The notes beneath the pieces are model-generated. The model did not search any database, was not told the DNA's origin, and saw nothing but the letters and a program-made list of their open reading frames with translations. Both the position numbers and the translations under genes were made by a program. This document shows positions 1-8,683 of a DNA stretch of 61,080 nucleotides, in pieces (the first letter of the stretch is position 1; every line of letters begins with the position of its first letter). This stretch comes from Acidobacteriaceae bacterium (GTDB taxonomy: Bacteria; Acidobacteriota; Terriglobia; Terriglobales; Acidobacteriaceae). Location: the NCBI GenBank assembly GCA_025934135.1, contig JAICYR010000002.1, positions 1-61,080 of the forward strand. The letters run 5' to 3'.

Positions 1-32
1 AGGCTGTGACTCTACCACTGAGTTACTCCCGC
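1..32 (-). tRNA. tRNA-Gly, 5' part only (truncated by window edge; anticodon outside window)
   Basis: Reverse complement GCGGGAGTAACTCAGTGGTAGAGTCACAGCCT has tRNA acceptor/D-arm sequence typical of tRNA-Gly. Confidence 0.75.
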
Positions 33-55
33 CTGAAAGCTACCAGCTAAACGTC

Positions 56-131
<76 letters not shown>

Positions 132-141
132 CCTCTAAAAA

Positions 142-342
142 CTACCGCCCCTCATCGGGAGGCTTTTCCTCATCGTATCGCGAACGGTCATGCGCGAGCG
201 CGATCCGAATTGCAAATCCTGCAAGCACAATCAGAACAACCAGGCGTATTTTCCCCGGTTCCAATGTGCTCCAAGCCAGACCCGCCACGAATGCCAGCCC
301 GACCAGCGCAATCACCTTGCGCTTTACGCCCGCGACCGCCAT
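142..342 (-). CDS. small hydrophobic protein (66 aa, about two TM segments) between tRNA genes
   Basis: ORF in the gap between tRNA-Tyr and tRNA-Thr on the same strand; hydrophobic VIALVGLAFVAGLAW and VVLIVLAGFAIRIAL. Confidence 0.5.
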   Translation of the reverse strand: MAVAGVKRKVIALVGLAFVAGLAWSTLEPGKIRLVVLIVLAGFAIRIALAHDRSRYDEEKPPDEGR

Positions 343-369
343 CCGCGCCGTCCCGCCTTCCCAATCTTC

Positions 370-457
370 TGGTGCACAGGGGAGGATTCGAACCTCCGTA
401 GCTCCAAGGAGCGGCAGATTTACAGTCTGCTGCCATTAACCGCTCGGCCACCTGTGC
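370..457 (-). tRNA. tRNA-Tyr (GTA)
   Basis: Long variable arm, anticodon stem-loop CAGACTGTAAATCTG, acceptor GCACAGG/CCTGTGC, encoded CCA. Confidence 0.95.
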
Positions 458-648
458 ACTTCCGCCGGGAGCTTCCACGCTCCCGCTTTCAAAACTCTTC
501 GCCGCCTTGCTCCGCCCAGTCTCCCGCATTCCAGAGCCGCACTCCTCTGGAGCCGCACTCCGGTTCAATTTCTCTGCGTTGTCGAGGGATTTTTCGCTCC
601 GAAGCCGGCCCGGCAAACCCTGCTTGCATCCTGCTTTGTCTGTGTAGT

Positions 649-724
<76 letters not shown>

Positions 725-995
725 CCAAAACAGGCCTAATACCTAAACCTGTTCCGGACACACGAAGGCATTCGCAAACAGGGGGGTACAGAATGAAATT
801 TTAGCATGGGGCCAGAGGCGGAGCAAACGCGCTATACACAGTGTTTTTCCACCTCCCGCTGCCGCCGTCCGGCTCACGGAAAGCGCACCGCGCCAGCCCG
901 CGCTGAAAGTCGCTTCCGCGCATCTGAATGATTGCCCATTTGATATTCGGTTTGTTCGTGGAGCAATCTTGTAAACAAGAGAAATTCGGAGGTAT

Positions 996-1484
996 ATGCA
1001 GATGTCCCAGTCAGCACCAAGCGGTAACGACATGACTCAAAACGATCCCGCCGGCAAACAGGCGCCCGGCCACGCGGCCGGCCATTCAGCGGATGACGGC
1101 AACATGGTCGACAAGCTCCTCCAATTCGACCTTGAACAGGAGATCGCCGCCGCGGAGCAGAAAAAGCCGTGGCCATCGGGGATTCACGCCAAGACCCTCG
1201 TCAAAAAGCCTGACCTCCGCGTTGTGCTGATCCTCGCCGCACCGGGCGGAAAAATGGACCAGCACCATGCTGACGGCACGATTTCCGTTCAAGTGCTCAA
1301 AGGCCGAATCCAGTTCAGCACATCGGGAGAAAGCCACAGCCTCCGCGCTGGGAACTTCCTGACTTTGGCAGCATCCATCAAGCACGATGTGGAGGCACAG
1401 GAGGACTCGGCATTTCTGCTGACGATTGGCTGGCCCAAGGGTGAAGACCTGGAGTCCATGCCGCATCGCGGCTACGGTTCCTGA
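996..1484 (+). CDS. cupin-domain protein
   Basis: KMDQHHADGTISVQVLKGRIQFSTSGESHSLRAGNFLTLAASIKHDVEAQEDSAFLLTI is a cupin_2-like core. Confidence 0.75.
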   Translation: MQMSQSAPSGNDMTQNDPAGKQAPGHAAGHSADDGNMVDKLLQFDLEQEIAAAEQKKPWPSGIHAKTLVKKPDLRVVLILAAPGGKMDQHHADGTISVQVLKGRIQFSTSGESHSLRAGNFLTLAASIKHDVEAQEDSAFLLTIGWPKGEDLESMPHRGYGS

Positions 1485-1579
1485 CGGAACTGCGGCTCCT
1501 GAGCGCTTTCCCTCTCGCGGCAACTCGGTCAACCAGCCTGCCCATCCCAATGAGGAGAAGGCAGGAGGAAATTTCCTGA

Positions 1580-1849
1580 ATGACTGAACACGATAAAACT
1601 CCGAGAACAACGCGCAACGAAAACGAAGGCGGCCGGGAATTTGGACATGTCCATTCGCCCAGCCAGACCCAACTCGCAAGCCAGAATCGAGGACTCGCGG
1701 ACGATTCGATGCGGGATGATTCGCGGCGGAAAACTCCGCCGGGCCAGCGCGAAGCCAGCGCCATGAACCGCAGGGGGAATGGCACGCAACAGAGCAGCCC
1801 ACCCGGCAAAACGGTGCGGGACAAGCGGCAGCATAAGCGTGCCGCCTGA
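1580..1849 (+). CDS. small, highly charged, predicted disordered protein (89 aa)
   Basis: AGGAGG upstream of ATG; ORF followed 16 nt later by a strong intrinsic terminator. Confidence 0.5.
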   Translation: MTEHDKTPRTTRNENEGGREFGHVHSPSQTQLASQNRGLADDSMRDDSRRKTPPGQREASAMNRRGNGTQQSSPPGKTVRDKRQHKRAA

Positions 1850-1865
1850 CGCCCAATGGTCCCAC

Positions 1866-1899
1866 AGAAAAAGGTCGCCATTCACAGCGGCCTTTTTCT
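1866..1899 (+). terminator. intrinsic terminator
   Basis: AGAAAAAGGTCGC-cattcaca-GCGGCCTTTTTCT 13-bp stem (one G-U) with U-rich 3' side. Confidence 0.8.
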
Positions 1900-1963
1900 A
1901 TGCCACGTGAAGCCCCACGCTGACGCCTGGCATGTAGAAAGCATCTAAAACATTGCTCTCCAG

Positions 1964-3019
1964 TTGACTTGGAGAAAGCTTATGAAGAAGACCGCCTCAG
2001 CATTTCCTGCCCTGCCGGCGCTGGTGCTCGGTATTCTGGTGATCGGCGCAACCGGATGTCACAGCAATCCGCCCCAGAACAGCGACCAATCACAAAACGC
2101 CGCCGCCACTCAGGCCGCCGATGAAAGCCAGGATCCGGCGGAGCAGGCTAACTTGGCACCCGCGGTTGAGACCACGCCTCCACCTTCCTCGAACCAACAG
2201 TACGCTTACAATGCGCCCGAATCCGACGAGCAAGCGGAGTACGCGCCCGGGCCGCCCCCGCCCCTGCCGGATTATGAACAGCCCGAAGCGCCAGATCCCA
2301 ATTACATCTGGGCACCCGGCTATTGGCACTACGCGAATACCGGCTACTACTGGGTCCCGGGAGCATGGGTGATGGCACCCTATGTCGGCGCGCTTTGGAC
2401 CCCCGGCTACTGGGGTATTTACAACGGCCGATACCTGTGGCACCACGGCTACTGGGGACCGCATGTTGGCTTCTATGGCGGCATCAATTACGGACACGGC
2501 TATACAGGCGTGGGCTATGTCGGCGGATATTGGGACAACGGCTCTTTCCGCTACAACACCGCCGTTACACAAGTGAATCCGGAGGTTATCCACAGTACTT
2601 ATTCGCATCGCGTAAGAGTGGTGCAGAATCCCCGCGTGAGCTACAACGGCGGACGCGGTGGCTTGGCCGCACGCCCTCTGACTGCGGAGAGGGTCGCCTC
2701 TCACGAGCGCCACACCGGTCCGCTCCCCTCCCAACAACAGCATCGGCAGCGGGCCAGCCAAAACCGGGAGCAGTGGGCAAGCCAGAACCACGGACATCCT
2801 AAAACCGCGGCCGCTTCGCAGCCACTGAATGCGGGTCGACAGAAGCCGGACTCGATGCCGCCAGCAGTCCACGAGCAGGTGCAGCGCGAGCGGCAGGGGC
2901 ACGCGCCGGAGGCGGCATCACGTTCCACGCATCCCGACAGCCGTCAGCCCCAGCGAAACAATCAGCGTCCGCAACGCCGCGAACAGCCGAACAGAACGGA
3001 CCAGAACCCACGCCCGTGA
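1964..3019 (+). CDS. YXWGXW-repeat lipoprotein-like secreted protein
   Basis: Signal peptide with lipobox-like GATGCHS; repeated WAPGYW, WVPGAW, WTPGYW, WHHGYW motifs; Q/R/N/P-rich C-terminus. Start could be the internal Met at 1982 (MKKTASAFPAL). Confidence 0.75.
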   Translation: MTWRKLMKKTASAFPALPALVLGILVIGATGCHSNPPQNSDQSQNAAATQAADESQDPAEQANLAPAVETTPPPSSNQQYAYNAPESDEQAEYAPGPPPPLPDYEQPEAPDPNYIWAPGYWHYANTGYYWVPGAWVMAPYVGALWTPGYWGIYNGRYLWHHGYWGPHVGFYGGINYGHGYTGVGYVGGYWDNGSFRYNTAVTQVNPEVIHSTYSHRVRVVQNPRVSYNGGRGGLAARPLTAERVASHERHTGPLPSQQQHRQRASQNREQWASQNHGHPKTAAASQPLNAGRQKPDSMPPAVHEQVQRERQGHAPEAASRSTHPDSRQPQRNNQRPQRREQPNRTDQNPRP

Positions 3020-3032
3020 TCACCAAAAGCAC

Positions 3033-3065
3033 AAGAGGGAGAACGCAGTCAGCGCTCTCCCTCTT
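3033..3065 (+). terminator. hairpin downstream of the YXWGXW gene
   Basis: AAGAGGGAGA / TCTCCCTCTT inverted repeat just after the stop codon. Confidence 0.6.
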
Positions 3066-3099
3066 CAATCTCATTGGTTCCGATGGTCGATTCTGAAAA

Positions 3100-3176
3100 T
3101 GGTCGGGACGGGCAGATTTGAACTGCCGACCCCTCGCACCCCAAGCGAGTGCTCTACCAGGCTGAGCCACGTCCCG
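3100..3176 (-). tRNA. tRNA-Pro (GGG)
   Basis: Acceptor CGGGACG/CGTCCCG, anticodon stem-loop CTCGCTTGGGGTGCGAG, encoded CCA. Confidence 0.95.
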
Positions 3177-3237
3177 ACGACCAGGGTCACTGAGCTAGTT
3201 TACATGAAATGGCGAGCCGTCCGCCGCGCAAGTTCCA

Positions 3238-3510
3238 CTACTTGCTGGGCGGAACATACTCCTTGGGCAGCACCATGCCGTCTCCAAAAAAGAACCGCTG
3301 CATCTGCTCGGCCAGGAACTCCTGCGCCTGCGGGGTCCACGGTTGCAGCCGGTACTCGTTCAGCAGCATCTTCTGGTGTTCGGTCCAGTCGTGCCAAGCC
3401 TTCTTTGACACATTTTCATAAATCTTCCGGCCAAAATCGTTGTCGAACGGAGGCTCGTCCAAACCCTCCATCTCCTGCTTGTAACGCGAACATAATACGG
3501 TATGCGCCAT
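3238..3510 (-). CDS. yggX: Fe(2+)-trafficking / oxidative damage protection protein
   Basis: VLCSRYKQEMEGLDEPPF...GRKIYENVSKKAWHDWTEHQKMLLNEYRL...EFLAEQMQRFFF matches the YggX pattern. Confidence 0.9.
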   Translation of the reverse strand: MAHTVLCSRYKQEMEGLDEPPFDNDFGRKIYENVSKKAWHDWTEHQKMLLNEYRLQPWTPQAQEFLAEQMQRFFFGDGMVLPKEYVPPSK

Positions 3511-3561
3511 TCGTCTCTCTCTTGGCTCTATTGTAATTTAACGGCGCGGACCGGCTCCGCT

Positions 3562-3996
3562 CTACCTCCTCCACAGTAGCTCAAGCACGCACTGCACCAG
3601 CGTAAAAATTGCGCTCATGGCCACGGCGAATCCCTTCGCCCTTTGAAAGCTCCGCTCATGCTGCTCCACACGGCCCTCAATGGCCGCAATGCGCCCCGAA
3701 TTTCCATCACCCAGCAGCGTGCTCATCTGGTTCTTCAGCACGGACAAGTCAAAGATCACCACGTCCTCAAAGTTCTTCATCCGGCAGTTCGTCGCCCTTC
3801 CCCTCTGCGACACTTCCTGCGCAAACGCCGGCACGCGGCCTACCGCCATGGAAGCGCGAAGATACCGCTGCAGCAGACTCTCCGTTCTCTTTCGGTAGAA
3901 AACAACGCCGTTTGTGCTCCCGGCCTCGGGTGTCGGCTGCGGCAACGCCTCCGCGGCCGTCGCCCAAACGTAGGGTAGGGTCAATGCCGCGCTCAT
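3562..3996 (-). CDS. hypothetical protein with C-terminal hydrophobic segment
   Basis: 144-aa ORF overlapping the upstream gene by ATGA; FYRKRTESLLQRYLRASMAVGRVP segment; C-terminal TM-like AMSAIFTLVQCVLELLW. Confidence 0.6.
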   Translation of the reverse strand: MSAALTLPYVWATAAEALPQPTPEAGSTNGVVFYRKRTESLLQRYLRASMAVGRVPAFAQEVSQRGRATNCRMKNFEDVVIFDLSVLKNQMSTLLGDGNSGRIAAIEGRVEQHERSFQRAKGFAVAMSAIFTLVQCVLELLWRR

Positions 3997-4187
3997 CGCA
4001 CACCTCCCGTCTCTGCAACTGCAATCGAGTGCTTACGAGGACGGCCCGGTCTGCGTTTCGTTTCTCTCGAATGACCTCTCAGCCTCCTCTCGCACAAGCC
4101 ACAATAAACCTTGCTTTCTTCCTGGGTGCGAAACCATAACCCCCCGCACCCCTCGCAAATTTTCAGATATACGCGCGAATAAACCAT
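3993..4187 (-). CDS. small zinc-ribbon protein with AT-hook-like tail
   Basis: CEGCGGLW...YCGLC two CxxC pairs, then RRPGRPRK; ATGA overlap with the downstream gene. Confidence 0.6.
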   Translation of the reverse strand: MVYSRVYLKICEGCGGLWFRTQEESKVYCGLCERRLRGHSRETKRRPGRPRKHSIAVAETGGVR

Positions 4188-4602
4188 GAATTCTCCAGGC
4201 GGATCTCACGCCCGCGGTCGTTTCTTTCTTCTCCGCGGGGCACTGCAAGGGTTTGCTGCGTGTTCTAATCACAGCCCACTCTTCGCATTGGTTAAAAGAA
4301 ATGGCGCGCGGATCCAGGACAGGAAATCAGTGCTTACAACGCCGACGGCTCGTTTTGCGCTCGCGCCTTGCTCGACGCAATGTGCAACAGCATCGAAATG
4401 CGATGTGAGCACCACATTCTGATTTGGATGATTAGACCTTTGGCGAAAGTGTTTCCGACTTTATTACTGGGTCTTGCGAACGTCAATCGCCGCATCGCGC
4501 CTGGCGCGATATCGACTTGCGGCTACTCTTTAGTCACACCCTGATGGCTGATAAACGCTACCGGCTTGCTTTGCAATCAGCAAACTTCTTAGTAGGGGTG
4601 TA

Positions 4603-5331
4603 TTGCTTAAAGCCAAAATTCCACAGATGAATTTTTCCCAACTCCACGAGCGCCTTCGCGCGGAAATGGCTCGCCGCATTGACCGCGGCCAACTCACCGG
4701 TACGCTTCTCGCTCGTCAGACCGGACTCCAGCCCTCTCATCTTTCCAATTTCATCCGCCGCAAACGGCGCCTCAGTCTTCCGGCTCTCGACCGTGTACTC
4801 GCCGCTCAACTGCTCAGCCTCGAAGACCTCCTTCCAGACTCTCCCCGCACCGGCATCCAGTCCGGTTTTGACGATGCCTCCATCGTGCCGCTCGTCTCGC
4901 ATGAAACTGCTCTGCGATCTCCGGCCATCAACCAGCGCTCCGTCCTCGACCTCATCCATCTACCAGCAGGCTCGCTCGATCACCTTCGTCCCCGTCGCAC
5001 GCTCTCCCGGCGCGAATGGCAGCGTTTCCTCGCCGTTCGTCTCACTGCTGCGCAGGCCCGCCCCATGGATCCGCTCCTCGTTCCCGGCTCAATCGTCGTC
5101 ATCGACCGGCACTACAATTCCCTCGCCCCCAGCCATCCCGCGCGACCCAATATCTACGCCATTGATGTCAACAACGACCTTGTTTTTCGTTACGTAAGCT
5201 ATGAGGCCAATCGCCTCGTCCTGCGCCCCCGCTCTCTCGACTCCCGTGTCGAAGTGCTCCGGCTCGCCCCCGACGAACCGCCCTCCTCCTGCATCGTTGG
5301 CAGACTTTGCATCACCATCGCTGAACTATGA
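4603..5331 (+). CDS. XRE-type HTH regulator with S24/LexA-like C-terminal domain (start may be 4627)
   Basis: LARQTGLQPSHLSNFIRRKRRLSLPALDRVL HTH; DPLLVPGSIVVIDRHYN S24-like segment. Confidence 0.7.
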   Translation: MLKAKIPQMNFSQLHERLRAEMARRIDRGQLTGTLLARQTGLQPSHLSNFIRRKRRLSLPALDRVLAAQLLSLEDLLPDSPRTGIQSGFDDASIVPLVSHETALRSPAINQRSVLDLIHLPAGSLDHLRPRRTLSRREWQRFLAVRLTAAQARPMDPLLVPGSIVVIDRHYNSLAPSHPARPNIYAIDVNNDLVFRYVSYEANRLVLRPRSLDSRVEVLRLAPDEPPSSCIVGRLCITIAEL

Positions 5332-5419
5332 ATTCAATTCTTCTGAATGTCGATCGCTAAACGCCCGGCCTATCCTTGCGGTAACATTCATCTGCGGCTG
5401 CTTCGCTCGGAAAGGCGCT

Positions 5420-6466
5420 ATGAAAATCAACGTCAAGGATCAATTCTCTGGCCTGCTGGCCCTCTGCTTCGCAATGTCCATGATCCTCTGCGGCGGCATG
5501 GCCGCTGCACAGAACGGCCCCTACCATGTCGAAACTCAATGGAAAATCGGCGGTGACACCGGCTGGGACTACCTCGCCATTGATCCCGCCAGCAAACTGC
5601 TCTACGTTACTCACGGCGACCACGTCCTGGTCATCGACACCGCTACAGGCAAGGTGAAAACTGACATCACCGGTCTCCAGGGGACTCACGGCGTCGCTTT
5701 CGACACCAGCGGTAAGTTCGGATACATCAGCGACGGCCGCGCCAATCAGGTCGTTGTCTTCGACCGCAAGACCGACGCCATCCTTCAGCGGATCCCCGCC
5801 GGCACCAATCCAGACGGCATCGTCTTCGAGCCCGTCACGCAGACCGTCTGGGCCTTCAATGGCCGCAGTAAAAACGCCACCGTCATCAGCGATAAGACCC
5901 ATCAGGTCGTCGCTACCGTGCAGCTTCCCGGCAAACCCGAATTCCCCGTCGCCGACGGCAAAGGCTCCGTCTACGACAACATCGAAGACCTCAGCGAAAT
6001 CGTCCATATTGACGCCCGCACTCACAAGGTCCTCGCCGCGTGGCCCATTGCTCCCTGCGAAGGCCCCTCCGGTCTCGCCATTGATAAGCAGCATCAGCGG
6101 CTGTTCGCCGTCTGCGATGGCAAAATGGCTGTCGTGAACGCCTCCACCGGAAAAATCGTTGCCACGCCCACCATCGGCAACGGCCCCGACGCCGCCCGCT
6201 TCGATCCCAAATACCAGCTCGCCTTCAGTTCAAATGGAGAAGGTACTCTGAGCGTCGTGCATCAGAATTCGCCGGATTCCTACTCCGTCATTCAAACCCT
6301 GCCCACCAAACGCAGCGCGCGCACCATGGCGCTGGATGAGTCAACAGGAAAAATCTATCTTTCCGCTGCTGAATTTGACCCTCGCCCTGCGGCAACCGCC
6401 CAGAACCCTCGTCCTCGCCCCAGCCGGGTACCCGGCAGCTTTGAAATCATCGTCGTCAGCCGATAA
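5420..6466 (+). CDS. secreted YVTN/NHL-type beta-propeller protein
   Basis: Signal peptide MKINVKDQFSGLLALCFAMSMILCGGMAAAQ; repeated LYVTHGDHVLVIDTATGKV, VVVFDRKTDAILQRIPAGTNPDG, MAVVNASTGKIVA blades. Confidence 0.8.
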   Translation: MKINVKDQFSGLLALCFAMSMILCGGMAAAQNGPYHVETQWKIGGDTGWDYLAIDPASKLLYVTHGDHVLVIDTATGKVKTDITGLQGTHGVAFDTSGKFGYISDGRANQVVVFDRKTDAILQRIPAGTNPDGIVFEPVTQTVWAFNGRSKNATVISDKTHQVVATVQLPGKPEFPVADGKGSVYDNIEDLSEIVHIDARTHKVLAAWPIAPCEGPSGLAIDKQHQRLFAVCDGKMAVVNASTGKIVATPTIGNGPDAARFDPKYQLAFSSNGEGTLSVVHQNSPDSYSVIQTLPTKRSARTMALDESTGKIYLSAAEFDPRPAATAQNPRPRPSRVPGSFEIIVVSR

Positions 6467-6472
6467 AAAAAT

Positions 6473-6497
6473 GCCGCTCTCCCTTGTGGAGAGCGGC
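6473..6497 (-). terminator. intrinsic terminator in a convergent intergenic region
   Basis: GCCGCTCTCC-cttgt-GGAGAGCGGC with A7 on the + side (U7 tail for the minus strand gene). Confidence 0.9.
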
Positions 6498-6517
6498 ACT
6501 CCTCAGCCATCGCTGCG

Positions 6518-7528
6518 CTACTCCCGAGCGCTCCCATACACCGGAATCCCAGAGTGCATCTTGTACACCAGGTTCGCGGCCTGCGGCGCATACTCTGAAT
6601 CCGGATACTTCGTCTCCAACTGTTGCGCGAGCTTTTCCGCCTGCTCCCGGTCATCCTTGGCGTGCCGCGTGTTTCCGTCCGCCATCCACATGTCGCCGGC
6701 CGCCGCCAGCCGCCAAGCCGCCTTGTACAGCGCCTCCGGAGCGCGCGGTGAACCCGGATATTGTTCCGCGTATTTCGCGTAGTACTCCGACTCTTTCTCC
6801 GGACACTTCTCCGATCCCTGCCAATCGCCGCACAGCTTATTGTCGATTAGCTCATAGGCCGCATAATCCGCCCACTTCGTGTTCGGGAAATACTTCTCAA
6901 TGTCCTTCAATTCGTTGTCATCCGGAAGTTCCCGCAAATACGAAGCCTTCTCATGCGCCGAAGGCAGCGTCGATGCATCCGCCTTCTGCAACTGCCAGCG
7001 AATGTCCGCCGCCCGCCACATCGCCTCCGCTGTCAGCGAAGACTTGGGGAACATCTCCACCACCCGCATGTACAGGAGCCGCGCCTCAAGCGCTGCCTGC
7101 GGTGGCGGATGCGGCTCCGACGCGGCATCCTCTTTGCTCTCCGCCTCACCAAATAAAATCTTGTCCCCGTTCGGCGTATTCACATCAATCACGCCTTTGT
7201 TCAGCATCCATCCCGACAGCGGAACCACTTCCGAGCCGCCCCCCATGGTCGGAGCGCTCGCGTCCTGCTCGTGGCCGCTCACCTCATCAATGTTCGCGAA
7301 CACCCGCACCCAGTCACCGCTCCGCTCCACAATCACCATCTCGCGCCCCGGCAGAATCACAGAAACCCGCTGCGCCTGCTCGTTCGGCTGCACGTAGAGA
7401 TTGGCATCGCGTACCAGCGTCGCCCGCGGCCCATTCTTCGGGATCTGTTGCTCCGGCATCCGCTTCTGCGCCAGCGCAACCCCGCATGAGGCAATTAAGA
7501 ATATTAGAAAATAAGCTCGAATTCGCAT
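6518..7528 (-). CDS. exported SH3/TPR-like (outer membrane assembly lipoprotein-type) protein
   Basis: Signal peptide MRIRAYFLIFLIASCGVALAQ; SH3-like RATLVRDANLYVQPNEQAQRVSVILPGREMVIVERSGDWVRV; TPR-like YPGSPRAPEALYKAAWRLA and YPDSEYAPQAANLV. Confidence 0.7.
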   Translation of the reverse strand: MRIRAYFLIFLIASCGVALAQKRMPEQQIPKNGPRATLVRDANLYVQPNEQAQRVSVILPGREMVIVERSGDWVRVFANIDEVSGHEQDASAPTMGGGSEVVPLSGWMLNKGVIDVNTPNGDKILFGEAESKEDAASEPHPPPQAALEARLLYMRVVEMFPKSSLTAEAMWRAADIRWQLQKADASTLPSAHEKASYLRELPDDNELKDIEKYFPNTKWADYAAYELIDNKLCGDWQGSEKCPEKESEYYAKYAEQYPGSPRAPEALYKAAWRLAAAGDMWMADGNTRHAKDDREQAEKLAQQLETKYPDSEYAPQAANLVYKMHSGIPVYGSARE

Positions 7529-7598
7529 CGCAAAGATAAGACGCAAACAAAACCAAAAACGTCTCGCAGCCAGCATACCTTAAGGCCAACCGAGTTCT

Positions 7599-7650
7599 GG
7601 GTGCCCCATCCTTGCCGCCGCATCTTCATTCGTCTGAGCGGCAAGGGTGA
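7599..7650. repeat. dispersed palindromic repeat
   Basis: GGGTGCCCCATCCTTGCCGC...GCGGCAAGGGTGAG. Confidence 0.8.
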
Positions 7651-7670
7651 GAAACCTCGGTCCTTGGCCC

Positions 7671-8612
7671 CTAGTAGTTCGCTCCGCTCATCACCGCCAC
7701 GGCCTTCCCATATGCCCCAAGCTCCGCCCCATGGAACATCACCGCCGCCGTCGTCACCGCCCCACTCGGCTCCGCCTTCACCCCGGCGGACTCAAGTACC
7801 CCCATGGCCTCCTGAATCTCACCCTCAGACACCGTAAGGATGTCGTCCACAAATGTCCGAATGCACTCGAAATTCAGTTCTCCCAGGCTCTGCGTCCGCA
7901 GCCCGTCGCAAATCGTGCGCGTCGTCTTTTCCGCCGGCCACGTCACCAGCCTGCCCGTCCGGAAGCTCTCCCGCGCATCGCCCGCCAACTCCGGCTCTAC
8001 GCCAATCACGCGCGCATTCGGATTCAGATACTTCACCGCCGCCGCCACCCCGCTCAGCAACCCTCCGCCGCTCACCGGAGCAAGCACTAGATCCACATCC
8101 GGCATGTCTTCCACTATCTCCAGCCCACACGTCCCCTGCCCGGCAATAATCGCGGCATCGTCATAAGGAGGCACAACCGCATACCCAAACTCCGCCGCCA
8201 ACTCCTCCGCTTTCTGCTTCCGCTCCGCGCTCGCCGGCCCCACCACAACAATCTCGGCGCCCAGCGCTTCCGTCGCCCTTCGCTTCTTCTCCGACGCATT
8301 CCCCGGCATCACCACCACTGCCTCCACCCCCAGCGCCCGCGCCGCATACGCCACCCCCTGCGCATGATTGCCGCTCGAATACGTAATCACACCGCGCCCC
8401 CGCTCCTCCGCCGGCAACTGCGCAATCTTGTTGTAGGCCCCGCGCAGCTTAAAGCTGCCCGTAGCCTGCAACCCCTCATTTTTGATAAAAATTTTGCCCG
8501 GCACTCCCGGTATCTCAACCCGCACCAAAGGAGTCCGCACCGCCACGCCGGAAAGCCGTTCCGCCGCCGCCCGAATCTCATTCAAAGTGACCGAGGAGTC
8601 CGTGATTGCCAT
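7671..8612 (-). CDS. PLP-dependent threonine/serine dehydratase family protein
   Basis: KNEGLQATGSFKLRGA PLP-lysine motif, SSGNHAQGVA, PVSGGGLLSG. Confidence 0.9.
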   Translation of the reverse strand: MAITDSSVTLNEIRAAAERLSGVAVRTPLVRVEIPGVPGKIFIKNEGLQATGSFKLRGAYNKIAQLPAEERGRGVITYSSGNHAQGVAYAARALGVEAVVVMPGNASEKKRRATEALGAEIVVVGPASAERKQKAEELAAEFGYAVVPPYDDAAIIAGQGTCGLEIVEDMPDVDLVLAPVSGGGLLSGVAAAVKYLNPNARVIGVEPELAGDARESFRTGRLVTWPAEKTTRTICDGLRTQSLGELNFECIRTFVDDILTVSEGEIQEAMGVLESAGVKAEPSGAVTTAAVMFHGAELGAYGKAVAVMSGANY

Positions 8613-8683
8613 CTCAACCAGCCCCGCGCACGACCCGGGCTACCAGCTCAACGCTTCTTAGCTGCCCGCTTTTTAGCTACCCG

